A stretch of 64,000 nt of DNA from a virus (IMGVR_UViG_3300032245_001746:124001-188000), one strand, 5' to 3'; positions 26,623-35,989 are shown, numbered from the stretch's first letter. The notes: a model not told the origin generated them from the letters alone. Numbers and translations are program-made.

Positions 26623-27545
26623 CAAAAATAGGCACAGATCCAGAATTTATGTTAGAAAAAGATGGAAAGATTTATTCTGCCATTCCGATTTTAAATAAAA
26701 AGAAAAAAATAAATTATTCTTCTTTTTATCATGATAATGTTTTGGCAGAGTGTACAGTCAAGCCTTCTTCTAATAAAGAAGAATTTTTAAATAATATTAA
26801 AGAATCTTTATGTAACTTTTCAAAACTAGTTCATCCTTATAAGTTAATTTCAAAATCTGCTCATTATTATGATAAATCAGAATTATCTTCAGAAAAATCG
26901 TTTGAAATATCATGCGATGCAGAAAAATGCGTTTATGACTTAAAAGTCATACATCAAGATGAACAGATTTTAAGATCTACTAATTTAAGAACAGCCGGTG
27001 GACACATTCATATTGGAGACAATATCTTAAAAGATAAATATAAATCTTTATCTTGTGTTAAAATGATGGATTTATTTGTTGGATTTACTTCAATTTATTT
27101 AGATAAAAATAAAGATGCTGTAGTCAGAAAAAAACTATTTGGCAAAGCTGGTAGATTCAGAGATAAAAATTATGGTATAGAATATAGAAGTATAAGTAAT
27201 TTTTGGCTTAACAATCCATATTATGCTGCATTTATATTTGATTTAAGTTGTTTTGTAGTTGATTTTATTAAAAGCAACAAAGATGAAGAATTGTGGAGTG
27301 TGAATATTTCAAAAATTGAAAATCCTAATAGTTGGCGTGATTTGTCTTTTAATGAAAAAGATTGTTATCAATGTAAAGGGTATGATCTACCATTATTGAT
27401 TGAATGTATTAATAATCATAAAAAGTGTAAAAAAATATTTAATTTTATTAAAAATATATTGCCTGCTAATCTGTTTGATAGATATCAAAATTTAATAAAC
27501 AACAAATTTTCTGATGATTTAATGTATAATTGGAATATTTATTAA
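26619..27545 (+). CDS. Phage COOH-NH2 ligase (amidoligase, phiEco32 type 2)
   Basis: Glutamine-synthetase-fold ligases of this family join a carboxyl to an amine using ATP; they were described in phiEco32-like phages as possible peptide-tagging or wall-modifying enzymes. Seen here: the N-terminal IGTDPEFMLEKDGKIYSA, then NVLAECTVKPS (conserved Glu), RTAGGHIHIG (His residues of the active site) and later GRFRDKNYGIEYRSIS with a conserved Arg/Glu pair. 308 aa is a normal length. Coupled to the unknown gene upstream. The substrate cannot be read from sequence. Confidence 0.88.
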   Translation: MTKIGTDPEFMLEKDGKIYSAIPILNKKKKINYSSFYHDNVLAECTVKPSSNKEEFLNNIKESLCNFSKLVHPYKLISKSAHYYDKSELSSEKSFEISCDAEKCVYDLKVIHQDEQILRSTNLRTAGGHIHIGDNILKDKYKSLSCVKMMDLFVGFTSIYLDKNKDAVVRKKLFGKAGRFRDKNYGIEYRSISNFWLNNPYYAAFIFDLSCFVVDFIKSNKDEELWSVNISKIENPNSWRDLSFNEKDCYQCKGYDLPLLIECINNHKKCKKIFNFIKNILPANLFDRYQNLINNKFSDDLMYNWNIY

Positions 27546-27602
27546 TAGTAATTCTGTTAAATTACTATTAATAAATAGTATTAAATCATTTTGGATATTA
27601 AC

Positions 27603-28496
27603 ATGAATATATTTGTAACTGGTGGTACTGGATTTATTGGAAATGCAATAGTGCAATGTCTGTCTAAAAATGCAAATAATAAAATATTTGTTTTAGGAAC
27701 TAATAATGAATTAAAATTACCAGTCAATTGTTTTTATTATGATTATAAAAATTTCAATTTAAATAATTTTTTAATTAAAAATAAAATAGATATTTTATAT
27801 CATCAAGCAGCAAATAATAATACTCAAGATAAAAATAAAAAACAAATGTTATTTGATAATTATTATTATTTTTGTGATTTTTTTGATAAATTTTACGAAA
27901 ATGGTTGTAAAAAATATGTTTACGCAAGTTCATGCGCAGTTTATGGAAACTCTAAATCTCCATATATTGAAAATTCAACAGAATTAAATCCTTTAACTTA
28001 TTATGGATTATCTAAAAAATTATTTGATGAATTTGCTATGAACTTCTATTCAGATGCCTCTGTTGTTGGTTTAAGATATTCAAACGTATATGGATTTAAT
28101 GAAAGCCATAAATCTCATAGAGCAAGTATGATTTATCAAATGATAAATAATTTAAGAAAAAATAAAAATCAAAAATTATTTAAAGATGGAAGCCAAAGTA
28201 GAGATTGGATTTTTATAGATGATGTTGTTTTAGCTAATTTATTAGCATTAAATTATAATGGTACTGCAATTTTTAATTGTGGTTCTGGAATTTCTACTTC
28301 ATTTTTAGAAATATTTAATTTTTTAAAAGAAGAATTAAATTCAAATTCTGAAATAGAATTTATATCAAATGATATTGAATCAACATATCAAAATTTTACA
28401 TGTTGTAATATTGATTTAATTAAATCGGCATTAGGATTTCAACCTAAATTTTCAATTTGGAATGGAATGAAAAAAGTCATATCAAATTTGATATGA
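27603..28496 (+). CDS. NAD-dependent sugar epimerase/dehydratase (extended SDR)
   Basis: Rossmann-fold enzyme acting on nucleotide sugars. Seen: the N-terminal dinucleotide-binding TGGTGFIG, YASSCAVYGN, the catalytic YYGLSK (YxxxK) and RYSNVYG, then DGSQSRDWIFIDDVV, the substrate-domain motif seen in ADP-heptose-6-epimerase and UDP-glucose-4-epimerase relatives. 297 aa from ATG 27603; a TTG at 27591 is possible. It could supply sugar donors for the phage glycosyltransferases at 13909, 30994, 32516 and 55423. Confidence 0.9.
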   Translation: MNIFVTGGTGFIGNAIVQCLSKNANNKIFVLGTNNELKLPVNCFYYDYKNFNLNNFLIKNKIDILYHQAANNNTQDKNKKQMLFDNYYYFCDFFDKFYENGCKKYVYASSCAVYGNSKSPYIENSTELNPLTYYGLSKKLFDEFAMNFYSDASVVGLRYSNVYGFNESHKSHRASMIYQMINNLRKNKNQKLFKDGSQSRDWIFIDDVVLANLLALNYNGTAIFNCGSGISTSFLEIFNFLKEELNSNSEIEFISNDIESTYQNFTCCNIDLIKSALGFQPKFSIWNGMKKVISNLI

Positions 28497-28502
28497 CTTT
28501 TT
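28471..28502. terminator. Bidirectional terminator (perfect 32-bp palindrome)
   Basis: Arms 28471-28486 and 28487-28502 are exact complements (AAAAAGTCATATCAAA). It includes the stop of the epimerase gene and lies between two convergent genes, so it can serve both. Confidence 0.8.
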
Positions 28503-28525
28503 AGAATTTTAAGTTTTTTTATAAT

Positions 28526-29131
28526 TTATTTAATCACGTATCCAGTAATTGGATCGATTTTTGGAAGTTCTTCCAAGTTTTCATAATTGTAACTTTTTGG
28601 CAATTCCATCATTTTGCTTAAAGATTGTAAAAATTCAACATCTTCTTTTTTAACTTTTTTATCGTCACACTTTTCGTCTTTTTTGTCTTTTTCTTCTTTC
28701 TTTTCTTTTTTGTCTTTTTTATCGTCACACTTTTCGTCTTTTTTCATTTTCTTTTTCATGAAAAGTTTTTTATCACTTGATTCATCAGATTCATCTGAAT
28801 CTTCATCATCCATTTTATCTCTTAATTCATCATCTGACGATTCTTCGTCTTCTGGTGATTCTTCATTTCCTTTTTCATCATCTTTTTTAGGTAAATCTTT
28901 TTCAGATTTAGGTTTTACTGTTTCTCCGTCGCCTGTTGAATCTAATGGTTTTTCATCTTCTAATTCTTCACCACCATCTAATTCCATTTTCTTTTTCATT
29001 GCTTTCTTTTTTGCTTCTAAAATATCATAAAAAGCAGAAAGATTTGGATTAACAACGCTTTGGGCACTTTTTACACCTAATGATTGATCATAAGATTCAT
29101 TTATTTTTTGCCATTCTCTAAATGTTATCAT
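28526..29131 (-). CDS. Tagged, highly charged low-complexity protein
   Basis: Starts MITFREWQKINES (capsid-targeting-like tag). After about residue 50 the protein is dominated by Lys, Glu, Asp and Ser, with an acidic Ser-rich block (SPEDEESSDDELRDKMDDED) and a Lys block in which KKDEKCDDKK occurs twice. It ends in a more ordinary segment (LPKIDPITGYVIK). Such composition suits a DNA-condensing or space-filling internal head protein, comparable in style to T4 internal proteins. No enzyme domain. Confidence 0.8.
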   Translation of the reverse strand: MITFREWQKINESYDQSLGVKSAQSVVNPNLSAFYDILEAKKKAMKKKMELDGGEELEDEKPLDSTGDGETVKPKSEKDLPKKDDEKGNEESPEDEESSDDELRDKMDDEDSDESDESSDKKLFMKKKMKKDEKCDDKKDKKEKKEEKDKKDEKCDDKKVKKEDVEFLQSLSKMMELPKSYNYENLEELPKIDPITGYVIK

Positions 29132-29179
29132 ATATTTTTTACCTTTAAATAAAATGTTTCTTTAACTATATATTTTATC

Positions 29180-30019
29180 ATGATTAAAAATGATTATTTA
29201 ATATTAATATTTTTTTCGTTTTTGATTTGTGCAAGTTTTTTATACAAAAAAAATACACAAATACACAAACCAGAATTGTTGGATATATCAAAACTTAATC
29301 AAAAAATAAGTGATAATATAAACAATATTGATTTTAATAAAGATTTAATTACTTCTTACAATATTAAAAAAAATAATATTAATTCTATTTATTATGAAAA
29401 CATTTCTTCAACAATTAATGGAATCAATATAAACTCAGAACTTATATATGAAAAGCCTTTAAATTTTAGAATGATTTCTAAATCTATTTTTGGAATAGAA
29501 ACAGATGTTGGTTCAAATGACAATTTTTTTTGGTTTTGGTCTAAAAGAATTGAAAACAAACCTCTTTATTATTCTGATCATAAAAACTTAAAAAAAACTT
29601 ATTTAAGAACAATTTTTAATCCATCTTGGATGAGTGAAATTTTAGGTATAAATGAAATAACAAGTGGAAAATTATTGTCATATAACACAAATTATTTAGC
29701 AAATATACAAGAAGATGTTAACAATACAGGAAGAAAAATAATTAAAGTTAAATTAATTGATTTGCATAAAAACGCATTATTTGGAAGTTATATTTATAAT
29801 ATGTATGATGAAATCATGATTTCAGCAGAAATCGTAGAATATCATTTAATTGAAGATAATTATTATCCTAAGAAAATTGTTATTAATTGGTTTGAAGAAA
29901 ACATTCAAATGAATTGGAATATGTCTATTCCTAAAATAAATCAAAAATTTAACAAAAATAATTTTTTAATACCAAATATAAAAAACAAAATTGATTTAAA
30001 AGATTATAAATTAAGATAA
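29180..30019 (+). CDS. Membrane-anchored protein resembling planctomycete lipid-carrier-like proteins
   Basis: 279 aa with an N-terminal hydrophobic segment (LILIFFSFLICASFLY, residues 7-22), so anchored or exported. Residues about 95-150 read FRMISKSIFGIETDVGSNDN, then FFWFWSKR, LYYSDH and FNPSWMSEILG. This order resembles a family of LolA-like envelope proteins common in Planctomycetota ('GSNDE.FWFW......LYYCRHD......P.WL.EaLG'). That match is from memory and moderate. Its presence hints at host-derived envelope functions. Confidence 0.65.
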   Translation: MIKNDYLILIFFSFLICASFLYKKNTQIHKPELLDISKLNQKISDNINNIDFNKDLITSYNIKKNNINSIYYENISSTINGININSELIYEKPLNFRMISKSIFGIETDVGSNDNFFWFWSKRIENKPLYYSDHKNLKKTYLRTIFNPSWMSEILGINEITSGKLLSYNTNYLANIQEDVNNTGRKIIKVKLIDLHKNALFGSYIYNMYDEIMISAEIVEYHLIEDNYYPKKIVINWFEENIQMNWNMSIPKINQKFNKNNFLIPNIKNKIDLKDYKLR

Positions 30020-30669
30020 ATTTTTCCATCTATAATTTTTAGGTCTTTAATAACTTGATTTTCTATCATTCTTTTTAAACAAGAAATTGCTGAATTTAAA
30101 GTTTTATAATGATGAGGAACTGTTTTTAATATTTCTTTAAGACTTAAACCTGGATTTAATTTTACATATTCTATAATAGCATATGATGTTTTTTTAAATA
30201 ATGTCCACTGCCTGCCACCAACCTGACCCGCCTCAGCATAATTTTCAGCTTTTGGATCTAATAATTTATCTATTTTATCATAACGTCTTGTTGTAAATTC
30301 TGGATTTGAATAACAACTAACCATATGATGGTTATAATTAAACAATTTGTGTTTAACTAAAAATGTTCCAATATTAAATTTTTGTGCAACTTGTAGTCCG
30401 AAATTCTGATTTTTATTTCTAATATCTGGAATTCCTATATAGATTCCATCTACTAAATAACTTTTTTCATACGCTTGTGATAAAACTGTCAAATTAAATT
30501 GTTTTTTACATTCAATTCCAATAATTTTTAATTTACTTTTTGAAGTTTCTTCTTGTTTAGTGGCTACAATATCTATATCACATATTTCTGGATAAACCTT
30601 CCAGCCATTATTTTTTAAATATTTTACAATTTCTGTAGCTAATTCTTTTTCTGATTGCCATTTATTCAT
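30004..30669 (-). CDS. PD-(D/E)XK nuclease-like protein with winged-helix C-terminus
   Basis: N-terminal 100 residues show a restriction-endonuclease-like core: Glu in KELATEIVKYLKNNGWKVYP, then the catalytic CDIDIVA and IIGIECKKQF (D...ExK). The C-terminal third (TSYAIIEYVKLNPGLSLKEI) looks like a winged helix. 221 aa. It could be a defence or anti-competitor nuclease or a homing-type enzyme. It overlaps the convergent membrane-protein gene by 16 bp. Confidence 0.78.
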   Translation of the reverse strand: MNKWQSEKELATEIVKYLKNNGWKVYPEICDIDIVATKQEETSKSKLKIIGIECKKQFNLTVLSQAYEKSYLVDGIYIGIPDIRNKNQNFGLQVAQKFNIGTFLVKHKLFNYNHHMVSCYSNPEFTTRRYDKIDKLLDPKAENYAEAGQVGGRQWTLFKKTSYAIIEYVKLNPGLSLKEILKTVPHHYKTLNSAISCLKRMIENQVIKDLKIIDGKIYLNL

Positions 30670-30681
30670 GATTTAAATTAG

Positions 30682-30909
30682 TTAAATTCTACCTAGTTTT
30701 TTGAGCAAAATTTCTCTTCTTTGTTTTTCTCTTGCTCTGTCAGCACTAGACAATCCTGATATATTCTGCGAAGATAAAGATTGAACTGTATTAGAAGAAT
30801 TGTTTGTTCCACTAACATTTGTGCTGCTAATATTGATTCTATTAGAATTTCTAGAAATTCTATTTTGAATTACGTTTTTAACTTTGTTTCCACCACATCC
30901 ACATCCCAT
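30682..30909 (-). CDS. Small Gly/Cys-start, Ser/Asn-rich protein
   Basis: 75 aa: MGCGCGGNKV, then an Asn/Ser-rich middle and a basic helix (AREKQRREILLKKLGRI). SD AGGAGG just upstream. The Cys/Gly cap plus basic end is seen in small phage proteins of unknown role, perhaps virion-associated. Confidence 0.7.
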   Translation of the reverse strand: MGCGCGGNKVKNVIQNRISRNSNRINISSTNVSGTNNSSNTVQSLSSQNISGLSSADRAREKQRREILLKKLGRI

Positions 30910-30993
30910 AAAGCCTCCTGATTATATCTATTTAATCAAGCCGTTTTAGTTTTTTTTAATACAAAATACTATTTTAATTTAAGAAAGGTAATT

Positions 30994-32523
30994 ATGGTAA
31001 AATTAAATGAATTAGCATTACAATCATTAGATGTAAATACAGTTATCAATAACGCAGTAGACAAAGCTGAAGAGTTGATTAGAGGAGGACATATTCCTGA
31101 AACTGAACTTGTTGTTAATCAATTGTTAATAGTTGATCCTAAAAACATTAAAGGATTACAACTTAAAGGATTAATTGAATATAAAAAAGGAAATTATCAA
31201 GATTCAATTAGTTATGTAAATAAAGTAATAAAACTAGATCCTGATAATTCAGAAAACTATAATAATATAGCATTAGCTTATTTACATAGTGGACAACAAT
31301 TAAAAGCTTTTGAATGTTGCTCTAAAGCGTTAGAATTAAATGATAATAACTTTAATTACATTTGTAACTTAGCGTTAATTTTAAGATCACTTAATAAAAA
31401 TGAAGATGCTTTAAAATATTATAATAAAGCTTTATCTTTAGATTCAAATAATCCTATGGTTTGGGAGTCTATTGGATCTATTTATGGTCAGGAAAAAAAA
31501 TATGACTTGGCTATTGAGTGTTTTCTGAAAGCAATTGAGAAAAATTCTTCTTTTTTAGATTCTAGAATTGACTTGGCATATGCATATCATTTAACAGGAC
31601 AGTGGGAAAAAGCCTGGGATGAATACGAATATAGAATTCCTTATTGGAGAGAGCAAGGCAGAGGTCCTGGTGCATTTTTAAATTTTTACAAAGCAGAAAA
31701 AGCGTGGAATGGAAAAGATGATCTAAACAACAAGGTTGTAGTTGTTTTTTGTGAACAAGGTCATGGGGATTTAATTCAGTTTTTACGTTTTATACCTGAA
31801 TTAAAAGCTAAAGGATGCAAAGTAATTGTAGAAACATCAGAAAATACATTTAGTATTGTAAACAAATTTGCAGATGAAGTCAGAACTTATTTCAATACTG
31901 TTGAATATGATTATCATTGTTCTATTTTAAGTTTACCATATTTGTTGAATTTAAAAACGCCAGATAAGTTTAAATCTGATAAACCATATATTTTAGTTGA
32001 TGAAATATATGATATGTCAAATTATAAAGATACATTTAATATTGGAATTTGCTGGGCTGGTAATCCTGGACATCCAAATGATGCTTTAAGATCATGTCAT
32101 TTATCTAATTTTAGAGAATTATCTAAAATTCCAAAAGTTAAATTGTTTTCATTACAAAAAGATCTTTCAAAAAGAATTTATGCAAATATGCCAAATTTAG
32201 AAATAGATCTGGCAGATAATTGTCAGGATTTGAATGTTGTGGATACATCTGAATTGATGTCTGATTTTGAATCCACTGCAAAATTAATTAAATCTCTTGA
32301 TTTAATCATTACTGTAGATACTTCTGTATTGCATTTATCAGGAGCAGTTGGAGCAAAAACATTTGGTTTAATAGCACTTAATCCAGATTGGAGATGGACA
32401 AGTCAAGGTAGTACTAATGTTTGGTATGATTCTGTTGAATTAATCAGACAAAAAGATTTTAATAATTGGGATTCTGTTTTTGAAGAAATTTGTGAAAAAG
32501 TCAGAAAGTTAATTAATGAATAA
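30994..32523 (+). CDS. TPR-repeat glycosyltransferase (GT9/GT41-like)
   Basis: Residues ~20-215 form about five TPR units (for example KKGNYQDSISYVNKVIKLDP, NEDALKYYNKALSLDSNNP). The C-terminal half is a GT-B-like transferase: VVVFCEQGHGDLIQFLRFIP, NIGICWAGNPGHPND and LIITVDTSVLHLSGAVGAKT, motifs shared by heptosyltransferase-like and TPR-linked transferases. 509 aa. It overlaps a GT2-like gene by 8 bp. Likely glycosylates a virion protein or host surface; acceptor unknown. Confidence 0.85.
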   Translation: MVKLNELALQSLDVNTVINNAVDKAEELIRGGHIPETELVVNQLLIVDPKNIKGLQLKGLIEYKKGNYQDSISYVNKVIKLDPDNSENYNNIALAYLHSGQQLKAFECCSKALELNDNNFNYICNLALILRSLNKNEDALKYYNKALSLDSNNPMVWESIGSIYGQEKKYDLAIECFLKAIEKNSSFLDSRIDLAYAYHLTGQWEKAWDEYEYRIPYWREQGRGPGAFLNFYKAEKAWNGKDDLNNKVVVVFCEQGHGDLIQFLRFIPELKAKGCKVIVETSENTFSIVNKFADEVRTYFNTVEYDYHCSILSLPYLLNLKTPDKFKSDKPYILVDEIYDMSNYKDTFNIGICWAGNPGHPNDALRSCHLSNFRELSKIPKVKLFSLQKDLSKRIYANMPNLEIDLADNCQDLNVVDTSELMSDFESTAKLIKSLDLIITVDTSVLHLSGAVGAKTFGLIALNPDWRWTSQGSTNVWYDSVELIRQKDFNNWDSVFEEICEKVRKLINE

Positions 32524-33331
32524 AGTTTATTACAGAATAAGTGATAATAGTTATAAAAAAATAAAAATTCCTGGTACAAATAAACAGATATGTTTAATAA
32601 ATTTTTTATCTAATTTTCAAAATTTTGAAATTAACATTATTGCCGATAATGTTAATGATAATACTTTTGATTTTATTAAAAATTTATCTTTACAATATCA
32701 AAATGTAAATATTGAAAGAACTAATTACAGTAATGCTGGATCTTTTAATTATTGTTTAGATTTAGCTTTAATGAATGATTTTGAAACTGTTAATTATTTT
32801 GTTGAAGATGATTATATTCATAGAGAAAATTCTGAATTGTGTATTTTAGAGGGTTTAGAAAAATCTGATTATGTCACTTTGTTTGACCATCCAGATAAAT
32901 ATCAATCTGAATATCAATATGGAGAAACTTGTAAAGTTTTTAAAAGTAAAAATTATATTTGGAAAACTACAATTTCTACATGTATGACTTTTGCTGTTAA
33001 AACTAAAACTTTAAAAAAAGATTATGCTATTTTTAAACATTATTTGCATAATCAACAACATCCTAATGATCATTTGATCTTTTGTGATTTAAAATCAAAA
33101 GGAAGAACGCTTTCGCTCCCTTTACCAGGATTTGCATATCATACTGATTTAACTTATTTTAAGGATAAAAAGATATCAGATGATTTAATAGATTCTTGGG
33201 TTTTAAAAGAATCGCAAAATTTTTGTTTAATCTATCTAAATAAATATAAAAATTTAGATTTAGAAATTGAAAAAAATGAAAATTATAAGCAAAATTTATC
33301 AATGTTAGATATTGTTTTGTCTAATTATTAA
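32516..33331 (+). CDS. Glycosyltransferase (GT-A, GT2-like)
   Basis: 271 aa. The first part resembles a nucleotide-sugar-binding domain (QICLINFLSNFQNFEINIIA) and YFVEDDYIHRENSE supplies a DxD-like acidic metal site. Later DHPDKY and HPNDHLIFCDL are compatible with acceptor binding. Coupled by 8 bp overlap to the TPR-glycosyltransferase. Donor and acceptor unknown. Confidence 0.75.
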   Translation: MNKVYYRISDNSYKKIKIPGTNKQICLINFLSNFQNFEINIIADNVNDNTFDFIKNLSLQYQNVNIERTNYSNAGSFNYCLDLALMNDFETVNYFVEDDYIHRENSELCILEGLEKSDYVTLFDHPDKYQSEYQYGETCKVFKSKNYIWKTTISTCMTFAVKTKTLKKDYAIFKHYLHNQQHPNDHLIFCDLKSKGRTLSLPLPGFAYHTDLTYFKDKKISDDLIDSWVLKESQNFCLIYLNKYKNLDLEIEKNENYKQNLSMLDIVLSNY

Positions 33332-33403
33332 ATAAATTTGTTCTAAATTTATTTGTTTATTTACTATATATCAATATAGTTTCTTTGTAAAGAGGGAAAA
33401 ATA

Positions 33404-33661
33404 ATGAGAACATTTACTAAATGGTTAGAAGATCACAAATTAGAGTTACCAACATTTTCTGATGTTGAACAAAATTCTGGTAAAGATATAAGTGAAAAAG
33501 CATCTAAAAACTTTGGATTTAACTATCCTGCTGCATACAAACGTGGTCAATATATGGATGACGAAAATTCTCCATCACCTTACTTTATGTCAAAAACAGC
33601 AGACGCACTTTATAAAATGACAGCAAAACCAAGAAAAGAAAAAGATACTGCTGCAAACTGA
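33404..33661 (+). CDS. Small tagged protein
   Basis: 85 aa, starting MRTFTKWLEDHKLE (tag). The remainder is hydrophilic (FGFNYPAAYKRGQYMDDENS) and ends in a basic tail. A strong SD (GAGGG) and its own terminator at 33683 suggest a well-expressed monocistronic gene, as expected for an abundant internal head protein. Confidence 0.78.
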   Translation: MRTFTKWLEDHKLELPTFSDVEQNSGKDISEKASKNFGFNYPAAYKRGQYMDDENSPSPYFMSKTADALYKMTAKPRKEKDTAAN

Positions 33662-33682
33662 TTAAAAATAAATTTTTATTAA

Positions 33683-33720
33683 AAAAATAAAAGCGATTAA
33701 TTATAATCGCTTTTATTTTT
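33683..33720. terminator. Rho-independent terminator, likely bidirectional
   Basis: Perfect 17-bp arms (AAAAATAAAAGCGATTA at 33683-33699, complement at 33704-33720) with a 4-nt loop, between convergent genes. Confidence 0.85.
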
Positions 33721-33722
33721 TA

Positions 33723-34052
33723 CTAATTTTTCTTATCTATTCTTTTGTTTTGATCTATTTTTGATATAGATTTTGGTTTTTTTGGCACTAATTCTGGAAC
33801 TCTTTCCCAATATGCAAATTGATCTTCTACTTTAGGATTTTGAAAAATCATTCCTTTATTATAATATTTTTGAATTATTTGCTCTGTTCTTACAATTGAT
33901 AAATTTGATTCTTTAGATAAAGCTGAAACGGATCTCCAAATATATTTGGGATGTCTAGCCAATGCAATAAAGAATCTTTGTTCTTCATCACCTTCTGTGG
34001 TTCCTTGAAGATAAACATCTATCCATTTCTTTGGAGAATAGTTATTATTCAT
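33723..34052 (-). CDS. Winged-helix protein
   Basis: 109 aa. RFFIALARHPKYIWRSVSAL and SNLSIVRTEQIIQKYYNKGM form a winged-helix pattern, followed by a basic tail. It is likely a small DNA-binding regulator. Family not identified. Confidence 0.7.
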   Translation of the reverse strand: MNNNYSPKKWIDVYLQGTTEGDEEQRFFIALARHPKYIWRSVSALSKESNLSIVRTEQIIQKYYNKGMIFQNPKVEDQFAYWERVPELVPKKPKSISKIDQNKRIDKKN

Positions 34053-34121
34053 ATTTGTCCTTTATAAAAGTTTTCTCTTTACTATGATATTTATATTTAT
34101 CATTTTAGTCAAGGAAAAAAC

Positions 34122-34589
34122 ATGAAACCTGTTATAAAAAGAAAACAAAATAAATCAGTAAGAGATAAATCTTCTACTTTTAAAGAAAATTCATTTAAAG
34201 GAAGTGGTTTGTATTTATTTAAAAATCACAAAAAATCAGAATTAATATTGCCAAAGCCAACTAAAGATGGCATAAATAATATACAAAGTGGACAAACTTG
34301 GGAAGGAGATGATTATTACTTTTGTTTAGTAAGATCAAATTTAGCTCAATTGGTAAGACAAGTTAAATCGCCCGAAGAACTCGAAAAAATTAAAGAGGAA
34401 AATATTATGGAAGAAAAATTAATTTTAGAACAAGATCCTTTTGTTACCGAAGAAGGTACAATTGAACACGTAGTCGTAAATCAAGAAACACAACTTCAAG
34501 AAACAAATGTGAAAAAAGGTGGAAGACCAAAGAAAGATAAAAAAGTTTTAATTACAGATAAAATTGATTCTGGAATTGAAATTTTCTAA
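34122..34589 (+). CDS. Hypothetical protein with basic ends
   Basis: 155 aa: a basic N-terminus (MKPVIKRKQNKSVRDKSSTF), a beta-like middle (GLYLFKNHKKSELILPKPTK, GDDYYFCLVR), an acidic stretch, and a basic C-terminal KKGGRPKKDKK that resembles an AT-hook (GRPKK). Perhaps DNA-binding. Followed by a terminator. Confidence 0.68.
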   Translation: MKPVIKRKQNKSVRDKSSTFKENSFKGSGLYLFKNHKKSELILPKPTKDGINNIQSGQTWEGDDYYFCLVRSNLAQLVRQVKSPEELEKIKEENIMEEKLILEQDPFVTEEGTIEHVVVNQETQLQETNVKKGGRPKKDKKVLITDKIDSGIEIF

Positions 34590-34613
34590 AAAAAATCAAG
34601 TTTACAAAAAAAT

Positions 34614-34645
34614 AGATTGAGAATACAATTTGAGGTTCTCAATCT
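34614..34645 (+). terminator. Rho-independent terminator
   Basis: AGATTGAGAA (34614-34623) pairs with TTCTCAATCT (34636-34645), followed by T8. Separates 34589 from the RNA ligase start. Confidence 0.85.
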
Positions 34646-34663
34646 TTTTTTTTGGACTTACCA

Positions 34664-35980
34664 ATGAGCAAATTAGTAGTTGAAGTTTGTCAAATTTCAA
34701 AAGTTTCTTCTCACCCTAATGCAGATAAACTTGATGTAATTCAAGTTAAAGGCTGGGATACAATTGTTTCAAAGGGTACGTTTAAAGAAGGTGATAAATG
34801 CATATTTTTCCCTCCAGATTCTGTACTTCAACCAGAACTTTATAATTCCCCAAATGATCCTATCACACCTGGAAGATTAAATAATTCAAATTATTTAAAA
34901 ACATTACCAACTGATTTTGAGGGAAATAAACCTAGTGGCAAAAGAGTTACTGCTTGTCGTCTAAGAGGCTCTGTGTCTTATGGATTGGCAATTCCTCTAG
35001 ATTTAAATTATGGCGATTTAGATTGGGATGTAGGCACTGATGTTTCTGAATTTTTTAAAGTAACTAAATACGAGCCACCAGTTGAATCTGTAATGGGCGA
35101 ATGTGAAAAGTTTAATTCAAGATTTTATCCATATAAAAGCATCGAACATTATGCTAATTTTACAGATCTATTTCAAGATGAAGAAGAAGTAATTTTTACC
35201 GAAAAGGTGCATGGAACCAATTCTAGAGTTGGATTAATTTTAGAACCAGACTCAACAGGAAATTCACAATGGACCTATGCCGCAGGTTCTCATTCTGTTA
35301 GAAGAAAAGAGTTTTCCAACATTGAAACCAGAGTTTTAGCTTCAAAACTTGAAGAAAAAAACATTAAAATTCTTAAAAAAGATGACGTTTCTTATTTTAA
35401 AGATGAAAATGGTATTTTTTGGATGATAAATCAAGAGATAATATCAGATATTGGTATGAAATATCAAGTCGTTCAAGTCAATTCAGATTTTGAATTGATT
35501 AAACGTAAATCTGATTATTGGTTACCATTAACAGAAAATATGAAAAATTTATTGAATTATTTAAAAGATAATTTTAAAACTGAAGAAACAATGCACTCTA
35601 TAATGATTTATGGAGAAATATACGGATTTGGAGTTCAAGATATGTGTTATGGTTTAAATCGTAAATCATACAAAGCTTTTGATATTGCTATTAATAATAT
35701 TTATCTTGATTATGATTATCAAATTGAATTATTTAATAAGTTTAACATTGAAGTTGTTCCTGTATTATATAGAGGACCATTTAGTCAAGAAAAAGTTAAA
35801 GAGTTTACTACTGGACCTACAACCATTTGTGATACAAAAAATGCTGGAAAATTTAAAGGAAGAGAAGGAATTGTGATTAAATCTGTTATTGAAAATAAAA
35901 TGTTTAACAAACCTAGAAAAATAGCAAAATCTGTTTCTGCTGATTATTTGTCAAGAGAAAATGGAACAGAGTTTCACTAA
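34664..35980 (+). CDS. RNA ligase, Rnl5/DraRnl-like (OB domain plus nucleotidyltransferase)
   Basis: ATP-dependent ligase that seals RNA ends. The N-terminal ~110 residues are an OB-fold like that of Deinococcus RNA ligase (VCQISKVSSHPNADKLDVIQ, EGDKCIFFPPDSVL). Motif I with the adenylated lysine is TEKVHGTNSRVG (Lys181). Motif IV-like REGIVIKS and a later KIAKSVS motif V complete the core. 438 aa. ATG 34664 is used rather than the TTG at 34652. First gene of the tight unit with Nudix (9 bp gap) and Thg1-like polymerase (4 bp gap), which suggests RNA end repair. Confidence 0.9.
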   Translation: MSKLVVEVCQISKVSSHPNADKLDVIQVKGWDTIVSKGTFKEGDKCIFFPPDSVLQPELYNSPNDPITPGRLNNSNYLKTLPTDFEGNKPSGKRVTACRLRGSVSYGLAIPLDLNYGDLDWDVGTDVSEFFKVTKYEPPVESVMGECEKFNSRFYPYKSIEHYANFTDLFQDEEEVIFTEKVHGTNSRVGLILEPDSTGNSQWTYAAGSHSVRRKEFSNIETRVLASKLEEKNIKILKKDDVSYFKDENGIFWMINQEIISDIGMKYQVVQVNSDFELIKRKSDYWLPLTENMKNLLNYLKDNFKTEETMHSIMIYGEIYGFGVQDMCYGLNRKSYKAFDIAINNIYLDYDYQIELFNKFNIEVVPVLYRGPFSQEKVKEFTTGPTTICDTKNAGKFKGREGIVIKSVIENKMFNKPRKIAKSVSADYLSRENGTEFH

Positions 35981-35989
35981 AGGAAAAAT

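Noticed and set aside
28614-29030. Open frame on the plus strand, Ser/Phe-rich
   Set aside because: It is the antisense of the Lys/Glu/Asp-rich tagged gene at 28526-29131; the low complexity makes the opposite strand open by chance.
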